This document shows positions 15,822-24,080 of a DNA stretch of 42,116 bases, in pieces. The stretch covers positions 1 through 42,116 of the forward strand of contig CAZLGG010000026.1 of NCBI GenBank assembly GCA_964559135.1, written 5' to 3'. The stretch comes from DRQF01 sp964559135 (GTDB taxonomy: Bacteria; Planctomycetota; GCA-002687715; DRQF01). The position numbers were made by a program, and so were the translations under genes. The notes below the pieces were generated by a model, which did not search any database, was not told the DNA's origin, and saw nothing but the letters and a program-made list of their open reading frames with translations. Within the stretch, counting starts at the first letter, position 1. Each line of letters opens with the position of its first letter.

Positions 15822-16939
15822 TGGACAGTCCCTCCATGATTCGACGCATCGAGCATGACCACTTCCGATTCAGGGAGATTGTCCGCGGTCGGATCAAGAG
15901 CGGGCTCCGCAAGTACGTGTCCAAGGGTGAACTGATCGCCCGCGTCGGCAAGAACAAGGTCTCCGTTCCGATTCCGCAGATCGAGTTGCCCAGGTTCAAG
16001 TTCGACCATTCGCAGGGGCAAGGCGTGGGGGCCGGAGAAGGAGAACCCGGAGATCCGACGGGCGGTCCGCCGCAGCCCGGCTCGGGCGAGGCTGGCGAGG
16101 GGGAGGGCGAGCACGTTCTCGAGGTTGAAGTCGAACTCGAGGAATTGGCGAAGATCCTCGGTGAGGAGTTGGAGCTTCCCAATATCGAGCCCAAGGGACA
16201 GGCCGAGGTGGAGAGCCGGCGCGAGAAATACACTGGATTGCGGAACACCGGACCGGAGTCGCTGCGTCACATGAAGCGGACGTGGAAGAAGGCGCTCCGT
16301 CGGGAGGTCGCCCAGGGCACGTACGACCCTGCCCATCCCAGCATCATTCCCCTTCGTGAAGACCGACGGTATCGCTCCTGGAAGGTGAAGACTGAACCCC
16401 AATACAACGCCGCCATCATCTACATGATGGACGTTTCAGGTTCGATGGGTTCGGAGCAAAAGGAGGTGGTACGGATCACGGCCTTCTGGATCGATCTTTG
16501 GTTGAGACACCAATACAAGAACATCCAGAGCGTGTTCATCGTGCATGATGCCTCAGCCAAAGAGGTCGACCAGGAGACGTTCTTTCACCTGCGCGAAAGC
16601 GGCGGGACGAAGATCTCCTCCGCGTACAGCTTGTGTCGCGACATCATCGAGGAACGGTTTCCGAGCGACGATTGGAACATCTATCCGTTCCATTTCTCGG
16701 ATGGCGACAACTGGTCGGGGAAGGACTCGGCCTGGTGCATCCAGCTCCTCGAGGAGTATCTGCTCCCCAGGTCCAACCAGTTCTGCTACGGCCAGGTCAA
16801 GTCCGCCTACGGAAGCGGCCAGTTCAAAAGAGACCTCGATCAGAATCTCTCCGAGTCGGAAAACTTGGTGACCACGGCCATTCCCGGCCGCGAGGGGATT
16901 CTCGACGCCATCCGAGAATTCCTGGGCAAGGGGCGATGA
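15821..16939 (+). CDS. yeaH: YeaH/DUF444 family protein with VWA-like domain
   Basis: DUF444 proteins accompany PrkA and SpoVR; the biochemical role is poorly known. The 372-residue product starts MDSPSMIRRIEHDHFRFREI, then has a Gly/Glu-rich linker (about 65-105: QGQGVGAGEGEPGDPTGG onward). The C-terminal half carries a von Willebrand A fold with the metal-site motif MDVSGSMGSEQK (Asp204), followed by DASAKEVDQETFF, ESGGTKISSAYSLCRDII and YPFHFSDGDNW. The ATG at 15821 shares a base with the prkA stop (TAATG). The VWA site suggests a metal-dependent protein contact, perhaps with SpoVR or PrkA; that is inference from synteny. Confidence 0.94.
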   Translation: MDSPSMIRRIEHDHFRFREIVRGRIKSGLRKYVSKGELIARVGKNKVSVPIPQIELPRFKFDHSQGQGVGAGEGEPGDPTGGPPQPGSGEAGEGEGEHVLEVEVELEELAKILGEELELPNIEPKGQAEVESRREKYTGLRNTGPESLRHMKRTWKKALRREVAQGTYDPAHPSIIPLREDRRYRSWKVKTEPQYNAAIIYMMDVSGSMGSEQKEVVRITAFWIDLWLRHQYKNIQSVFIVHDASAKEVDQETFFHLRESGGTKISSAYSLCRDIIEERFPSDDWNIYPFHFSDGDNWSGKDSAWCIQLLEEYLLPRSNQFCYGQVKSAYGSGQFKRDLDQNLSESENLVTTAIPGREGILDAIREFLGKGR

Positions 16940-16949
16940 GGGCCGACGC

Positions 16950-18416
16950 ATGCGCTTGAATCCCGAGCTTTCCCGTTGGCAGCAGGTCATCGAGGAGCAC
17001 GCCAGATCCTATGGGCTGGACTTCTTCGACGTGCACTTCGAAGTCCTCTCCTATGATCAATTGAACGAGGTGGCGTCGTTCGGCGGATTCCCGACCAGGT
17101 ATCCCCATTGGCGTTTCGGCATGGCCTACGAGCAGCTCAGCAAGGGCTACGAGTATGGCATGCAGAAGATCTACGAACTCGTCATCAACAACGACCCCTG
17201 CTACGCGTATCTGATGAGTTCCAATCCTCTCGTCGACCAGAAGATGGTCATGGCGCACGTCTACGCCCACTGCGACTTCTTCAAGAACAATTACTTCTTC
17301 TCGTTCACGAACCGGAAGATGATGGATGAGATGGCGAACCACGCGACGAAGATCCGCCGACTGATCGACCGCGTGGGATTGGAAAAGGTCGAGGATTTCG
17401 TCGACCTCGCCCTGTCTCTCGAGAATCTCATCGACCACATGGCGCCCTACATTGCGCGGAGCGGCGACGGTGCGTCGCCCGAGATGGACGAGGAGCCGCG
17501 TCGGATTCCCAGCAAGGACTACATGGACTCGTGGATCAACCCACCCGAATTCCTCGAACAGCAGAAGAAGAAATTGGAGGAGAATCAGGAGCGTCGGAAG
17601 CAGGCGACTCCCGATCCCGTTCGCGACATCCTGGACTTCTTGATCCGCGTCGCGCCTCTCGAGGACTGGCAGGTCGAAGTCCTCGAAATCGTCCGCGCGG
17701 AGGCCTACTACTTCAATCCGCAGGCCATGACCAAGATCATGAACGAGGGGTGGGCGACCTACTGGCACCAAAAGATCATGACGAAGCATCTCTTGGATGA
17801 CTCGGAACTGATCGACTATGCCCAGACGATGTCGGGAGCGATTTCGTCATCGGGTGGACAACTCAACCCATATCAGATCGGGCTCGCCCTCTATCACGAC
17901 ATCGAGGAGCGCTGGAACAAGGGGAGTCACGGTCTCGAGTGGGAGCGGTGCGACGACGCGAGGGCCAAGCGCGAGTGGGATACCGGAGCCATGATGGGCC
18001 GGGAAAAGATTTTCGAAGTGCGGCGCCTCCACAGCGATGTGACGTTCATCGACGAGTTCCTGACCGAGGGGTTCTGTCACCGCCACAAGCTCTTCGTCTA
18101 TGACTGGAACCCTCAGACTCAGAGGCAAGAAATCCTCACGCGGGACTTCGCCGCCGTGAAGGCGCAGTTGTTGCGGCAACTCACCAACGGGGGACATCCC
18201 GTCATCGAGATCATCGACGCGAATCACGGGAATCGTGGAGAGCTGCTCCTTCGCCACCGTTGGGACGAGACGGATTTGAGGGACGACTACGCGCGCGAAG
18301 TGCTGAAGAACCTGGAGCGAATCTGGACGCGGCCCGTTCTCCTCGAGACCGTGCAAAAGGAGAAAACCGTGCGCTATCGGTCGGTCGAGGGCGAGGTCGA
18401 GATCGAGAGCGACTGA
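16950..18416 (+). CDS. spoVR: SpoVR/YcgB family protein
   Basis: SpoVR was named for a spore cortex role in Bacillus, but homologues such as YcgB are widespread in non-sporulating bacteria with PrkA and YeaH. The 488-residue protein shows family blocks: GLDFFDVHFEVLSYDQLNEV, PHWRFGMAYEQLSKGYEYGM, QKIYELVINNDPCYAYLMSS, HVYAHCDFFKNNYFFSFTNR, FNPQAMTKIMNEGWATYWHQ and SGGQLNPYQIGLALYHDIEE. Length is normal. It lies 10 bases after yeaH, with GAGGG before the ATG, and closes the operon. A spore function is not implied. I see no terminator hairpin in the 100 bases that follow. Confidence 0.95.
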   Translation: MRLNPELSRWQQVIEEHARSYGLDFFDVHFEVLSYDQLNEVASFGGFPTRYPHWRFGMAYEQLSKGYEYGMQKIYELVINNDPCYAYLMSSNPLVDQKMVMAHVYAHCDFFKNNYFFSFTNRKMMDEMANHATKIRRLIDRVGLEKVEDFVDLALSLENLIDHMAPYIARSGDGASPEMDEEPRRIPSKDYMDSWINPPEFLEQQKKKLEENQERRKQATPDPVRDILDFLIRVAPLEDWQVEVLEIVRAEAYYFNPQAMTKIMNEGWATYWHQKIMTKHLLDDSELIDYAQTMSGAISSSGGQLNPYQIGLALYHDIEERWNKGSHGLEWERCDDARAKREWDTGAMMGREKIFEVRRLHSDVTFIDEFLTEGFCHRHKLFVYDWNPQTQRQEILTRDFAAVKAQLLRQLTNGGHPVIEIIDANHGNRGELLLRHRWDETDLRDDYAREVLKNLERIWTRPVLLETVQKEKTVRYRSVEGEVEIESD

Positions 18417-18502
18417 TCTCGCTGCGTGTCGAGCTCCTTGGATTCCGGGGACCGTTTTTCGGGCAGGCATTCCGAACCACTGCTGTGGGCTTCGCGTTGG
18501 TT

Positions 18503-18508
18503 TAGTAT
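18503..18508 (+). promoter_or_regulatory. Possible leaderless -10 element (TAGTAT) before the PAP2 gene
   Basis: TAGTAT ends eight bases before ATG 18517, and no Shine-Dalgarno sequence is seen (only CTTCCCCC). A start about seven bases downstream would place the first transcript base at or next to the ATG. The same layout recurs before 35139 and 38066. Confidence 0.35.
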
Positions 18509-18516
18509 CTTCCCCC

Positions 18517-19403
18517 ATGGAACCGGAGAGACGACAGAGGGGATTCGACTGGGTGGCAGCGATTTGGCCGTCGGACCGGGCGCACATCGCGTTTCTCCTC
18601 GGCACGGCCATCCTCGCGATCATCTTCAGAAAACCCGTCCCGAGAGCTTGGGACTGGTGCTGGGTCAATCTCGCTCTCGTCGGGGTCCTCCTGCTCCTCT
18701 GCCGGCAGTGGCCGGACCCCCGCCGTGGAGCCATCCCCCGGATGGCCTTCACGATGGTCGTCATCCCGGTCGTGTTCACCCAACTGGGTTGGCTCGTGCC
18801 CTTCGTGAATCCCCATGGTCAGGAAGACCTCCTTTTTCGCATCGACCAGGCGATGTTCTTTGGGACGAATCCCGTCGAGGCGACGGCGCGTCTCGCAAAC
18901 CCCGTGCTTACCGAAGTCCTCCAATGGGTTTATGACTTCTATTTCTTCATCGCGGTGATGCTCGGGGCCGCGGTCTTGAGGACGAAGGAGCCGAAGCTCC
19001 TGGCCCGCATCACCCATGCGTTCATCGTGTGCGTGTACGCCTCGTATGTCGGCTACTACCTGGTTCCGGCGAAAGGCCCCAACATCAACCCTCTCGGGCT
19101 CTACAACTTCACGACGGACCTTCCAGGGGTGTTCATGGCGCGGGAATTGCGAGAGACCCTGTTCATGATCGAAAAGATCAAGCAGGACTGCTTTCCGAGC
19201 GGCCACACCGCCGTGTCCGTTCTTGCCCTGCTGCTCGCCTACCGCTACGTCCCCAGGCTCGTGAAGCCGCTCTGGCCTCTCGTGGCCGCCCTTGTCTTCT
19301 CCACCGTCTATCTTCGCTACCACTACGTCGCGGACGTCTTGGGAGGTATCCTGTTGGCACTGATCGCCGACCGATGGGCTCGGCGCAGCCACCTGAAATT
19401 CGA
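18517..19403 (+). CDS. PAP2-superfamily membrane phosphatase/phosphotransferase, 3' end interrupted by gap
   Basis: The protein has at least five or six hydrophobic segments (IAFLLGTAILAIIF, LALVGVLLLLC, MVVIPVVFTQLGWLVPF and others) and the PAP2 phosphatase motifs: YYLVPAKGPN, CFPSGHTAVSVL and RYHYVADVLGG, the last two carrying the two catalytic histidines. Family members dephosphorylate lipid phosphates or transfer phospho-head groups, at the outer face of the inner membrane; the substrate here is unknown. The sequence runs into ten Ns after residue 295 (LKF). If the flanking duplicated AATTCGA is collapsed, the frame continues EERHWTNHGEPSGAN and stops at 19464-19466, overlapping the next gene by 26 bases. 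Reading through the Ns unchanged would fuse it to the next gene, which I consider an artefact. Confidence 0.85.
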
Positions 19404-19413
19404 NNNNNNNNNN
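19404..19413. other. Assembly gap (10 Ns) flanked by repeated AATTCGA
   Basis: Ten Ns separate ...AAATTCGA from AATTCGAA.... The same seven bases (AATTCGA) on both sides suggest that two contigs overlap and the gap is a scaffolding artefact of zero or negative real length. The gap falls in the last codons of the PAP2 gene. Confidence 0.9.
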
Positions 19414-19440
19414 AATTCGAAGAGAGGCATTGGACGAATC

Positions 19441-20157
19441 ATGGCGAGCCGAGCGGAGCGAATTGACGAGGCCCTCCTTCTCGTGGCCGGTGGAGAAGGC
19501 GTGCTTTGGGCCCTGGCACTCAATGAGATCCCCGTCCGCAGGCCTTATCTCGAGGCCGTTACCGGACTTTCGGAGCGTGTCGTGGTCAAGGCTCTCGCGC
19601 GGCTTGCGAACGCCGGGTTGCTGGCTCCCACCCAGGGGCTTCGATTCGAGCTCGAGTCGCCGGAGATGGCCCGAGATGTTCGGGACCGAATTCCCTCGGG
19701 CGAGCGCCGGCAGATCCACGAGGAAAGTCTGACGTATGAATTCCCGCCAGGCGAGGATCCGGGTCCGTCGTTCCGCCTCGTTCACCTGATCGGGGCAGAC
19801 CGTCCGGCGGATGCTGGGAAGCTTCTGCTCGAAATCCTCTCCCATGAACCGCCTGAGATCGCGGCGGGGCGGGCGGCGACGCTTCTCGAGGAACTGGTCC
19901 GGCGGTTCGAGCAAGTGGGTGACGAGCCGCTGGGCTTGTTGGAGGGACTCAAGCTGGCCTGGCTGCGGTGCGGCATGCAGACGCTGGGGCCGCGGAAGCT
20001 ACGCGCTCTGGGAGAGGATTTGAAGGCAGCGGGCCTCGTCGGAGCGGCGGCCGCGACGTTGGACGTCCTTCTTGCCGAGATGGACAGGGAACTCGCGGCG
20101 CGGGCGGCGCGCCGCAAGGCGTTGAAGAATCAGGTCGGCTCGGAGGAATCGGCGTGA
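19441..20157 (+). CDS. Unrecognised protein with winged-helix-like N-terminus
   Basis: The 238-residue product begins MASRAERIDEALLLVAGGEG and contains a helix-turn-helix-like stretch at about 34-63 (AVTGLSERVVVKALARLANA then GLL), resembling a winged-helix fold. The rest is predicted helical with LLEELVRRFEQVG and LGEDLKAAGLVGAAAATLDV, reminiscent of bacterial transcription activator or TPR-like helical repeats, but I cannot name the family. There is no signal peptide or membrane segment. It starts just after the gap and shares four bases (GTGA) with the next gene, an exported protein, so the two may function together. The ATG is chosen because the frame upstream belongs to the PAP2 gene; the ribosome site (GAGAGG) is weak and distant. 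Confidence 0.7.
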   Translation: MASRAERIDEALLLVAGGEGVLWALALNEIPVRRPYLEAVTGLSERVVVKALARLANAGLLAPTQGLRFELESPEMARDVRDRIPSGERRQIHEESLTYEFPPGEDPGPSFRLVHLIGADRPADAGKLLLEILSHEPPEIAAGRAATLLEELVRRFEQVGDEPLGLLEGLKLAWLRCGMQTLGPRKLRALGEDLKAAGLVGAAAATLDVLLAEMDRELAARAARRKALKNQVGSEESA

Positions 20158-21662
20158 GGACCCAGGACGCTTCGCGTGGGCTCATTCTTCTCTTTGGTCT
20201 CCTGGCGACGCTCGCGGGGTCGACGTGCCGGGCTCAGGACTCGCTCAAGCTGGAGGATGGGAGGTTTCTCCAGGGAGAGATCCTCGGGACCAAGAATGGA
20301 AAGATCCGCTTCGTCACCAAGGCGGCGCGGCTCATGGAGATCGACCCCACCGAGGTCGTGAAGGAGCGCCACGGTCGCAAGATCCATCCCAAGGTGCGAG
20401 CGATGCTCGCGAAGGTGGATGCAGAGGACCCGGTCGCTCTCTTCGAAATCGTTCAGAGGATCGCGGACAAGAAGGCGTGGGCTCGGGACGCGAAGCGATT
20501 GGCCCGGCGAGCCGTCGCTTACGACCCGGAGTTCGAAGAGGCGCGAAAATTCCTGGGACACGTCAGATACGGCGACGTGTGGTATGTGAGCAAGGAGGAA
20601 GCCCACGAAGCTCTCTCCGAAAAAATGACCGCCGCGGGCTACGTCTTCGAGAGCGGTGGCTGGATCAAGGCGGAGAAGGCCGGCCGGCTCAAGAGTCAAC
20701 CGGATGCTTTCATTCTGGTCGACGACCTCATCTGGCGCCCCCTCGAAGAGGTGATGAGGGAACGGGGCTACGAACTTTGGGATGGGGTTTGGTATCCCCC
20801 CGAAGAGAAGGCCGTCATCGTCTACCTGCAGCGATTCGAGAAGCGTCTCGGCGTGAAGGCCCATGGAGCGATGAAGGGAGCGGTGCGTGTCATCCACGTG
20901 CTTGGACGGGAGAGCGCGCAGGAGACCGCGCAGGAACTCGACGAAGCCAGGAATTGGTTCTGCGACACGTTCCAGGTGGGTGAGACGTCTCGCCCCGACA
21001 TTCGCAGGCTTCGCCAGGAACCGTTCAGCTTCCACTATATCCTGTCGGACGAGGCCGAGCTGGCTCGTTTCACGGAAGCCTACAAGGACAAATTCAAGTT
21101 TCAGGATCTCGCGTTGACCCTTCCGAGGAAGCATGCGCTCTGGCCGGACATGGGGCATGCCATTCATCTCGGCGAGAGCCTGTGGCGGAATTATCTCGTG
21201 GCTCAATTGGGCGGCACGCTCATGCAGTGGTACTGGCACCGGGGTTTTCCGTTGCCTGCGTGGATCTGGGTGGCCTCCGCCCACCACGCGGAGATCGCTG
21301 TCTTCGGTCAGGCGAGGACCCAGTACGTCACTCGGGCGAAATACGACCGGACGACGAAGCCTCCCGGCCTCGATCGCAGGAATATTTCCGCGGCCAAGGA
21401 AGACCTTCGAGACCTTTATGCCGCCAAGGAAGTGAAGAGCATGCGCGAGCTTTTCGCGAAATCATTCAACGAGCTCGACGCGTCCGATGATCTCTTCGGC
21501 GTCGTCTTGTTCGATTGGTTCGTGAAGGAACGCCCGAAAGCCTGGTTCGGTTTCCTCTCGGGCCCCAAATCAGGGACCCTCAGCAAGCGCTTCGAGAAGT
21601 ACTTCGGAGGCAAGTTCGAGAAGGTGGAGCAGGACTTCAAGGCTTGGGTCATGGCCGACTGA
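20154..21662 (+). CDS. Exported protein resembling a gluzincin metalloprotease without zinc motif
   Basis: The GTG at 20154 overlaps the previous stop and gives 502 residues with a signal peptide (LILLFGLLATLAGSTCRAQ). Residues 30-65 look like a small beta domain (LEDGRFLQGEILGTKNGKIR), then a helical, TPR-like part (RIADKKAWARDAKRLARRAV). The C-terminal half has the shape of planctomycete secreted peptidases: an IRRLRQEPFSFHYILSDEAE block, then NYLVAQLGGTLMQWYWHRGF followed by PLPAWIWVASAHHAEIAVFG. Where such enzymes have HExxH and a downstream Glu (in the WLxEGLAEY type pattern), this protein has QLGGT and SAHHAE, so no zinc site is evident. I infer a pseudo-enzyme or binding protein. A stem-loop follows its stop. 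Confidence 0.7.
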   Translation: MRTQDASRGLILLFGLLATLAGSTCRAQDSLKLEDGRFLQGEILGTKNGKIRFVTKAARLMEIDPTEVVKERHGRKIHPKVRAMLAKVDAEDPVALFEIVQRIADKKAWARDAKRLARRAVAYDPEFEEARKFLGHVRYGDVWYVSKEEAHEALSEKMTAAGYVFESGGWIKAEKAGRLKSQPDAFILVDDLIWRPLEEVMRERGYELWDGVWYPPEEKAVIVYLQRFEKRLGVKAHGAMKGAVRVIHVLGRESAQETAQELDEARNWFCDTFQVGETSRPDIRRLRQEPFSFHYILSDEAELARFTEAYKDKFKFQDLALTLPRKHALWPDMGHAIHLGESLWRNYLVAQLGGTLMQWYWHRGFPLPAWIWVASAHHAEIAVFGQARTQYVTRAKYDRTTKPPGLDRRNISAAKEDLRDLYAAKEVKSMRELFAKSFNELDASDDLFGVVLFDWFVKERPKAWFGFLSGPKSGTLSKRFEKYFGGKFEKVEQDFKAWVMAD

Positions 21663-21664
21663 AT

Positions 21665-21696
21665 CCCCCTGGAGGCATCGCCCTCATCTCAGGGGG
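21665..21696. terminator. Stem-loop between convergent genes
   Basis: CCCCCTG (21665-21671) pairs with CAGGGGG (21690-21696), with an inner GAGG/CCTC extension. It follows the plus-strand stop directly and overlaps the stop of the minus-strand gene. No T run is present, so it would be a weak or factor-assisted bidirectional terminator. Confidence 0.45.
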
Positions 21697-23818
21697 TGGC
21701 CAGCTTGAAGAGCCCTTCGTTTTGGTCGGCGAGACGCCGCATGAAATCGGTGGAGGGATCCACCCCCTCGATTCCCGGGCTGGAGACGAACAGCGTGTGG
21801 ATCTGAAGCCTCGTATACCGGTTGCGTTGCCGCACGGCTTGCAGGATCTCCGACGTTGCAACGATTCGGCCCGCGGACGGTTGGCCGTCCGTGAGGATCA
21901 CGACCGTGTCCGCCCGCTTGTCCTTGAAGGCTCGTTCGATTCCTCCCCACAGATTCGTGCCTCCCTCCGCGTGGACGTCCCGGAGCCGCTCGATCGTGGC
22001 CTGCTTGCGGGAAGGTGTGGCGGCTCGAATCCCGCCGAAGAAGCTCGTCACGGAGCCGGAGAAGAGCAGGACGTTGTAGGCTCCGGGCGGAGCCAGCGAG
22101 GCGATCGCCCGGCGGAGTTCCAACTTCAGAGTCTCCAACTTGTCCCCATTCATGCTTCCCGAAATATCGCAGACGAACACGATGCGATTGCTCCGAAGAT
22201 CGAGGCCGTAGAACGTGGGCCCGTAGCGGGCGTTCGCCGTCTTGGAGTGGGAGTCCGTGGGGAGTCGGAGCGGCACCCAGTTTTGGGGAAGTTTCTCGAT
22301 CCAGGCGCTCCAGGTCTTCGGGGCGACGCCGAAGCGTTTGCCCGTGAGATAGGCGAGGCCGTCCGCCGCCCTTCTCGCGAGCCGATATTGATCGGAGCCC
22401 GTGGCGCGAGCGAGTCGGGAAAGGACCGCGCGCCGTCCGTCGCTGATGAGGGCTTCGATCGCGGCAAGCCTCACCTGCCATCGGCGATGCTCGAGGAACG
22501 GTTCCATGCGTGCGCCGAAATCGTCGAGGGATGCCGTGCCCGCGAGGGGGAGCAGAGCTGTGAGGAGGCGCCAGTCCCTGTGGCGTTCCAATGACTCCGT
22601 GAGCCACGCTCTCGCCGTCGCGCCCTCGAGGCCCGCATCAGCGAGGCTTCGAAGTCGAGTCCAGCGTTGATCGAGCCCCCCCGAAGCGAGTTGCCGGCGG
22701 AGGCGCTCCCAGGGGCGTCGATCACCGGTCGTGTCGGCCAGGGCCAAAGCCGCCCAGGTCGAAGGGACAAGGGATTCCTCGCGAGCGATGCGTTCGAAGT
22801 GCTTCGCCAGATCGGCGCGGGGATGGTTGCGAAAGAATAGGACGGCGAGTGCCTTGGCCTTGGGGTCGGGATCGCTGAGAAGGCTGAAGAAAAAGGGCTC
22901 CAGCTTGTGGATGTCCGCGGCCTGCATGAGGTGGAAGAGGCGACGAAGATCGCCCCATTTCACGTTCTCCAGCCTTTCGGCCAGTTTCAGCACCAAGGAG
23001 AGCCGGCCCGAGGCCGACAGAACCCGCCTCATTCCACTGGATTCGGCCCTCGCCAAGTCCGCGATCCATGCGTCCACGACGAGGTCCTCGGCTCCGAGTG
23101 TTCCTCGCCGGAGGAGTTCGAGAGCGGCCTCGCCGGCGTGGAGGCGATCCTGGTCCTCGACCGCGGCGATCAGAAAAGGCATCCGGTCTTCCGCGGGAAG
23201 ATGGCGTGCCACCCGCCAGATGTCTCCCTGGACCGTGGGGTTTTTGCTCTCCCCGTAGAGATCGGCGAGGAATGTCGTCGCGTTGGCACGCAGGGGGTCG
23301 TCCCCATCCAGAAAGTGGGTGAGGAGCCGCAGGAGGGCCGACCCGAGGGGATCCCCCAGATGACGCCGAATCTGTTCCTCGAGGAGATCGAGGCCTTCTC
23401 GTCTCGTCTTGGACTCCCGAACGAAAAGCTCGATGAGTCCCGCCTTCGCAGAGATCCCGGGAGTCTTTTCGTACAGCGAGAGAATCGTGGCCTTGGCGTC
23501 CGCCCGTGGATGGTGGAGGACCGCCTCGAGGGCCGCACGGGCGTTTTTGTCACCGGGCCACGTGCGAAGAAGGGAGCGTAGGAAAAGAAGGGAGCCGTCG
23601 GTCCCGACGCGAGCCGCCGCACGAATGAGGAGAGTGCGTCGCGTGGGTGAGGACGCCGCGGAGCGCCAAGCGTCCTCCCAGCGTCCCAGGTCCCACGTCG
23701 GGTTCTGCGCCCGGACGGACGTTGCGGTGCAAAGGATCAAGAGAAGCATGAACCCGGCGATGGATGCTAAACTCGCTCGCTGTCGCTCCTGACGCCGATG
23801 GGGGTGTCGTTCGGACAT
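21689..23818 (-). CDS. Exported HEAT-like repeat protein with C-terminal VWA domain
   Basis: The 709-residue protein has an N-terminal signal segment (SIAGFMLLLILCTATSVRAQ). Residues about 45-515 are leucine-rich paired helices typical of HEAT/armadillo-like repeats (for example ALAVLFFRNHPRADLAKHFE and WQVRLAAIEALISDGRRAVL). The C-terminus is a von Willebrand A domain: IVFVCDISGSMNGDKLETLK with metal-site Asp551, then VHAEGGTNLWGGIERAF and VVILTDGQPSAG, so the DxSxS...T...D site is complete. Such proteins probably bind other proteins at the cell surface or periplasm; the function here is unknown. It converges with the pseudo-protease gene. GGAAAG precedes the ATG. Confidence 0.85.
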   Translation of the reverse strand: MSERHPHRRQERQRASLASIAGFMLLLILCTATSVRAQNPTWDLGRWEDAWRSAASSPTRRTLLIRAAARVGTDGSLLFLRSLLRTWPGDKNARAALEAVLHHPRADAKATILSLYEKTPGISAKAGLIELFVRESKTRREGLDLLEEQIRRHLGDPLGSALLRLLTHFLDGDDPLRANATTFLADLYGESKNPTVQGDIWRVARHLPAEDRMPFLIAAVEDQDRLHAGEAALELLRRGTLGAEDLVVDAWIADLARAESSGMRRVLSASGRLSLVLKLAERLENVKWGDLRRLFHLMQAADIHKLEPFFFSLLSDPDPKAKALAVLFFRNHPRADLAKHFERIAREESLVPSTWAALALADTTGDRRPWERLRRQLASGGLDQRWTRLRSLADAGLEGATARAWLTESLERHRDWRLLTALLPLAGTASLDDFGARMEPFLEHRRWQVRLAAIEALISDGRRAVLSRLARATGSDQYRLARRAADGLAYLTGKRFGVAPKTWSAWIEKLPQNWVPLRLPTDSHSKTANARYGPTFYGLDLRSNRIVFVCDISGSMNGDKLETLKLELRRAIASLAPPGAYNVLLFSGSVTSFFGGIRAATPSRKQATIERLRDVHAEGGTNLWGGIERAFKDKRADTVVILTDGQPSAGRIVATSEILQAVRQRNRYTRLQIHTLFVSSPGIEGVDPSTDFMRRLADQNEGLFKLATP

Positions 23819-23934
23819 AGAGGTCTTTCCTCGCGCGGGGGTCTACGGGGGATCGGACGAGTCCGTGGCCTCCAAGTTAGCTCGGAACCACGGAGTTCTC
23901 GAATCTCTCGGCTGTTGGAAGATTCCGAAGGGGT

Positions 23935-23940
23935 TATAAT
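23935..23940 (+). promoter_or_regulatory. Consensus -10 element upstream of the low-complexity surface protein
   Basis: A perfect TATAAT lies 141 bases before the ATG at 24081, in the divergent gap after the minus-strand VWA gene. The best -35 (TGTTGG, 23913-23918) has 16-base spacing and a poor match. If used, the mRNA would have a leader of about 130 bases. Confidence 0.45.
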
Positions 23941-24080
23941 GGCGGTGATGAGCGGATGAACCGGAGCAACCTCGGGGCTCCGGGCCCGCCATGCTAGGCG
24001 TGTTCCCGATCCCTGAATCAGCTCCGGCGCGGTGTCCTTGGAGGGATGCCGCGGGACAACCCGTCTTCGGAGGATCGACC

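Noticed and set aside
18502..19914. Minus-strand frame across the gap
   Set aside because: It spans the N run and is antisense to a clear PAP2 protein.
18517..20157. A single 546-residue fusion of the PAP2 protein and the following protein through the Ns
   Set aside because: The N run and duplicated AATTCGA make the junction artificial, and ATG 19441 starts a normal separate gene.
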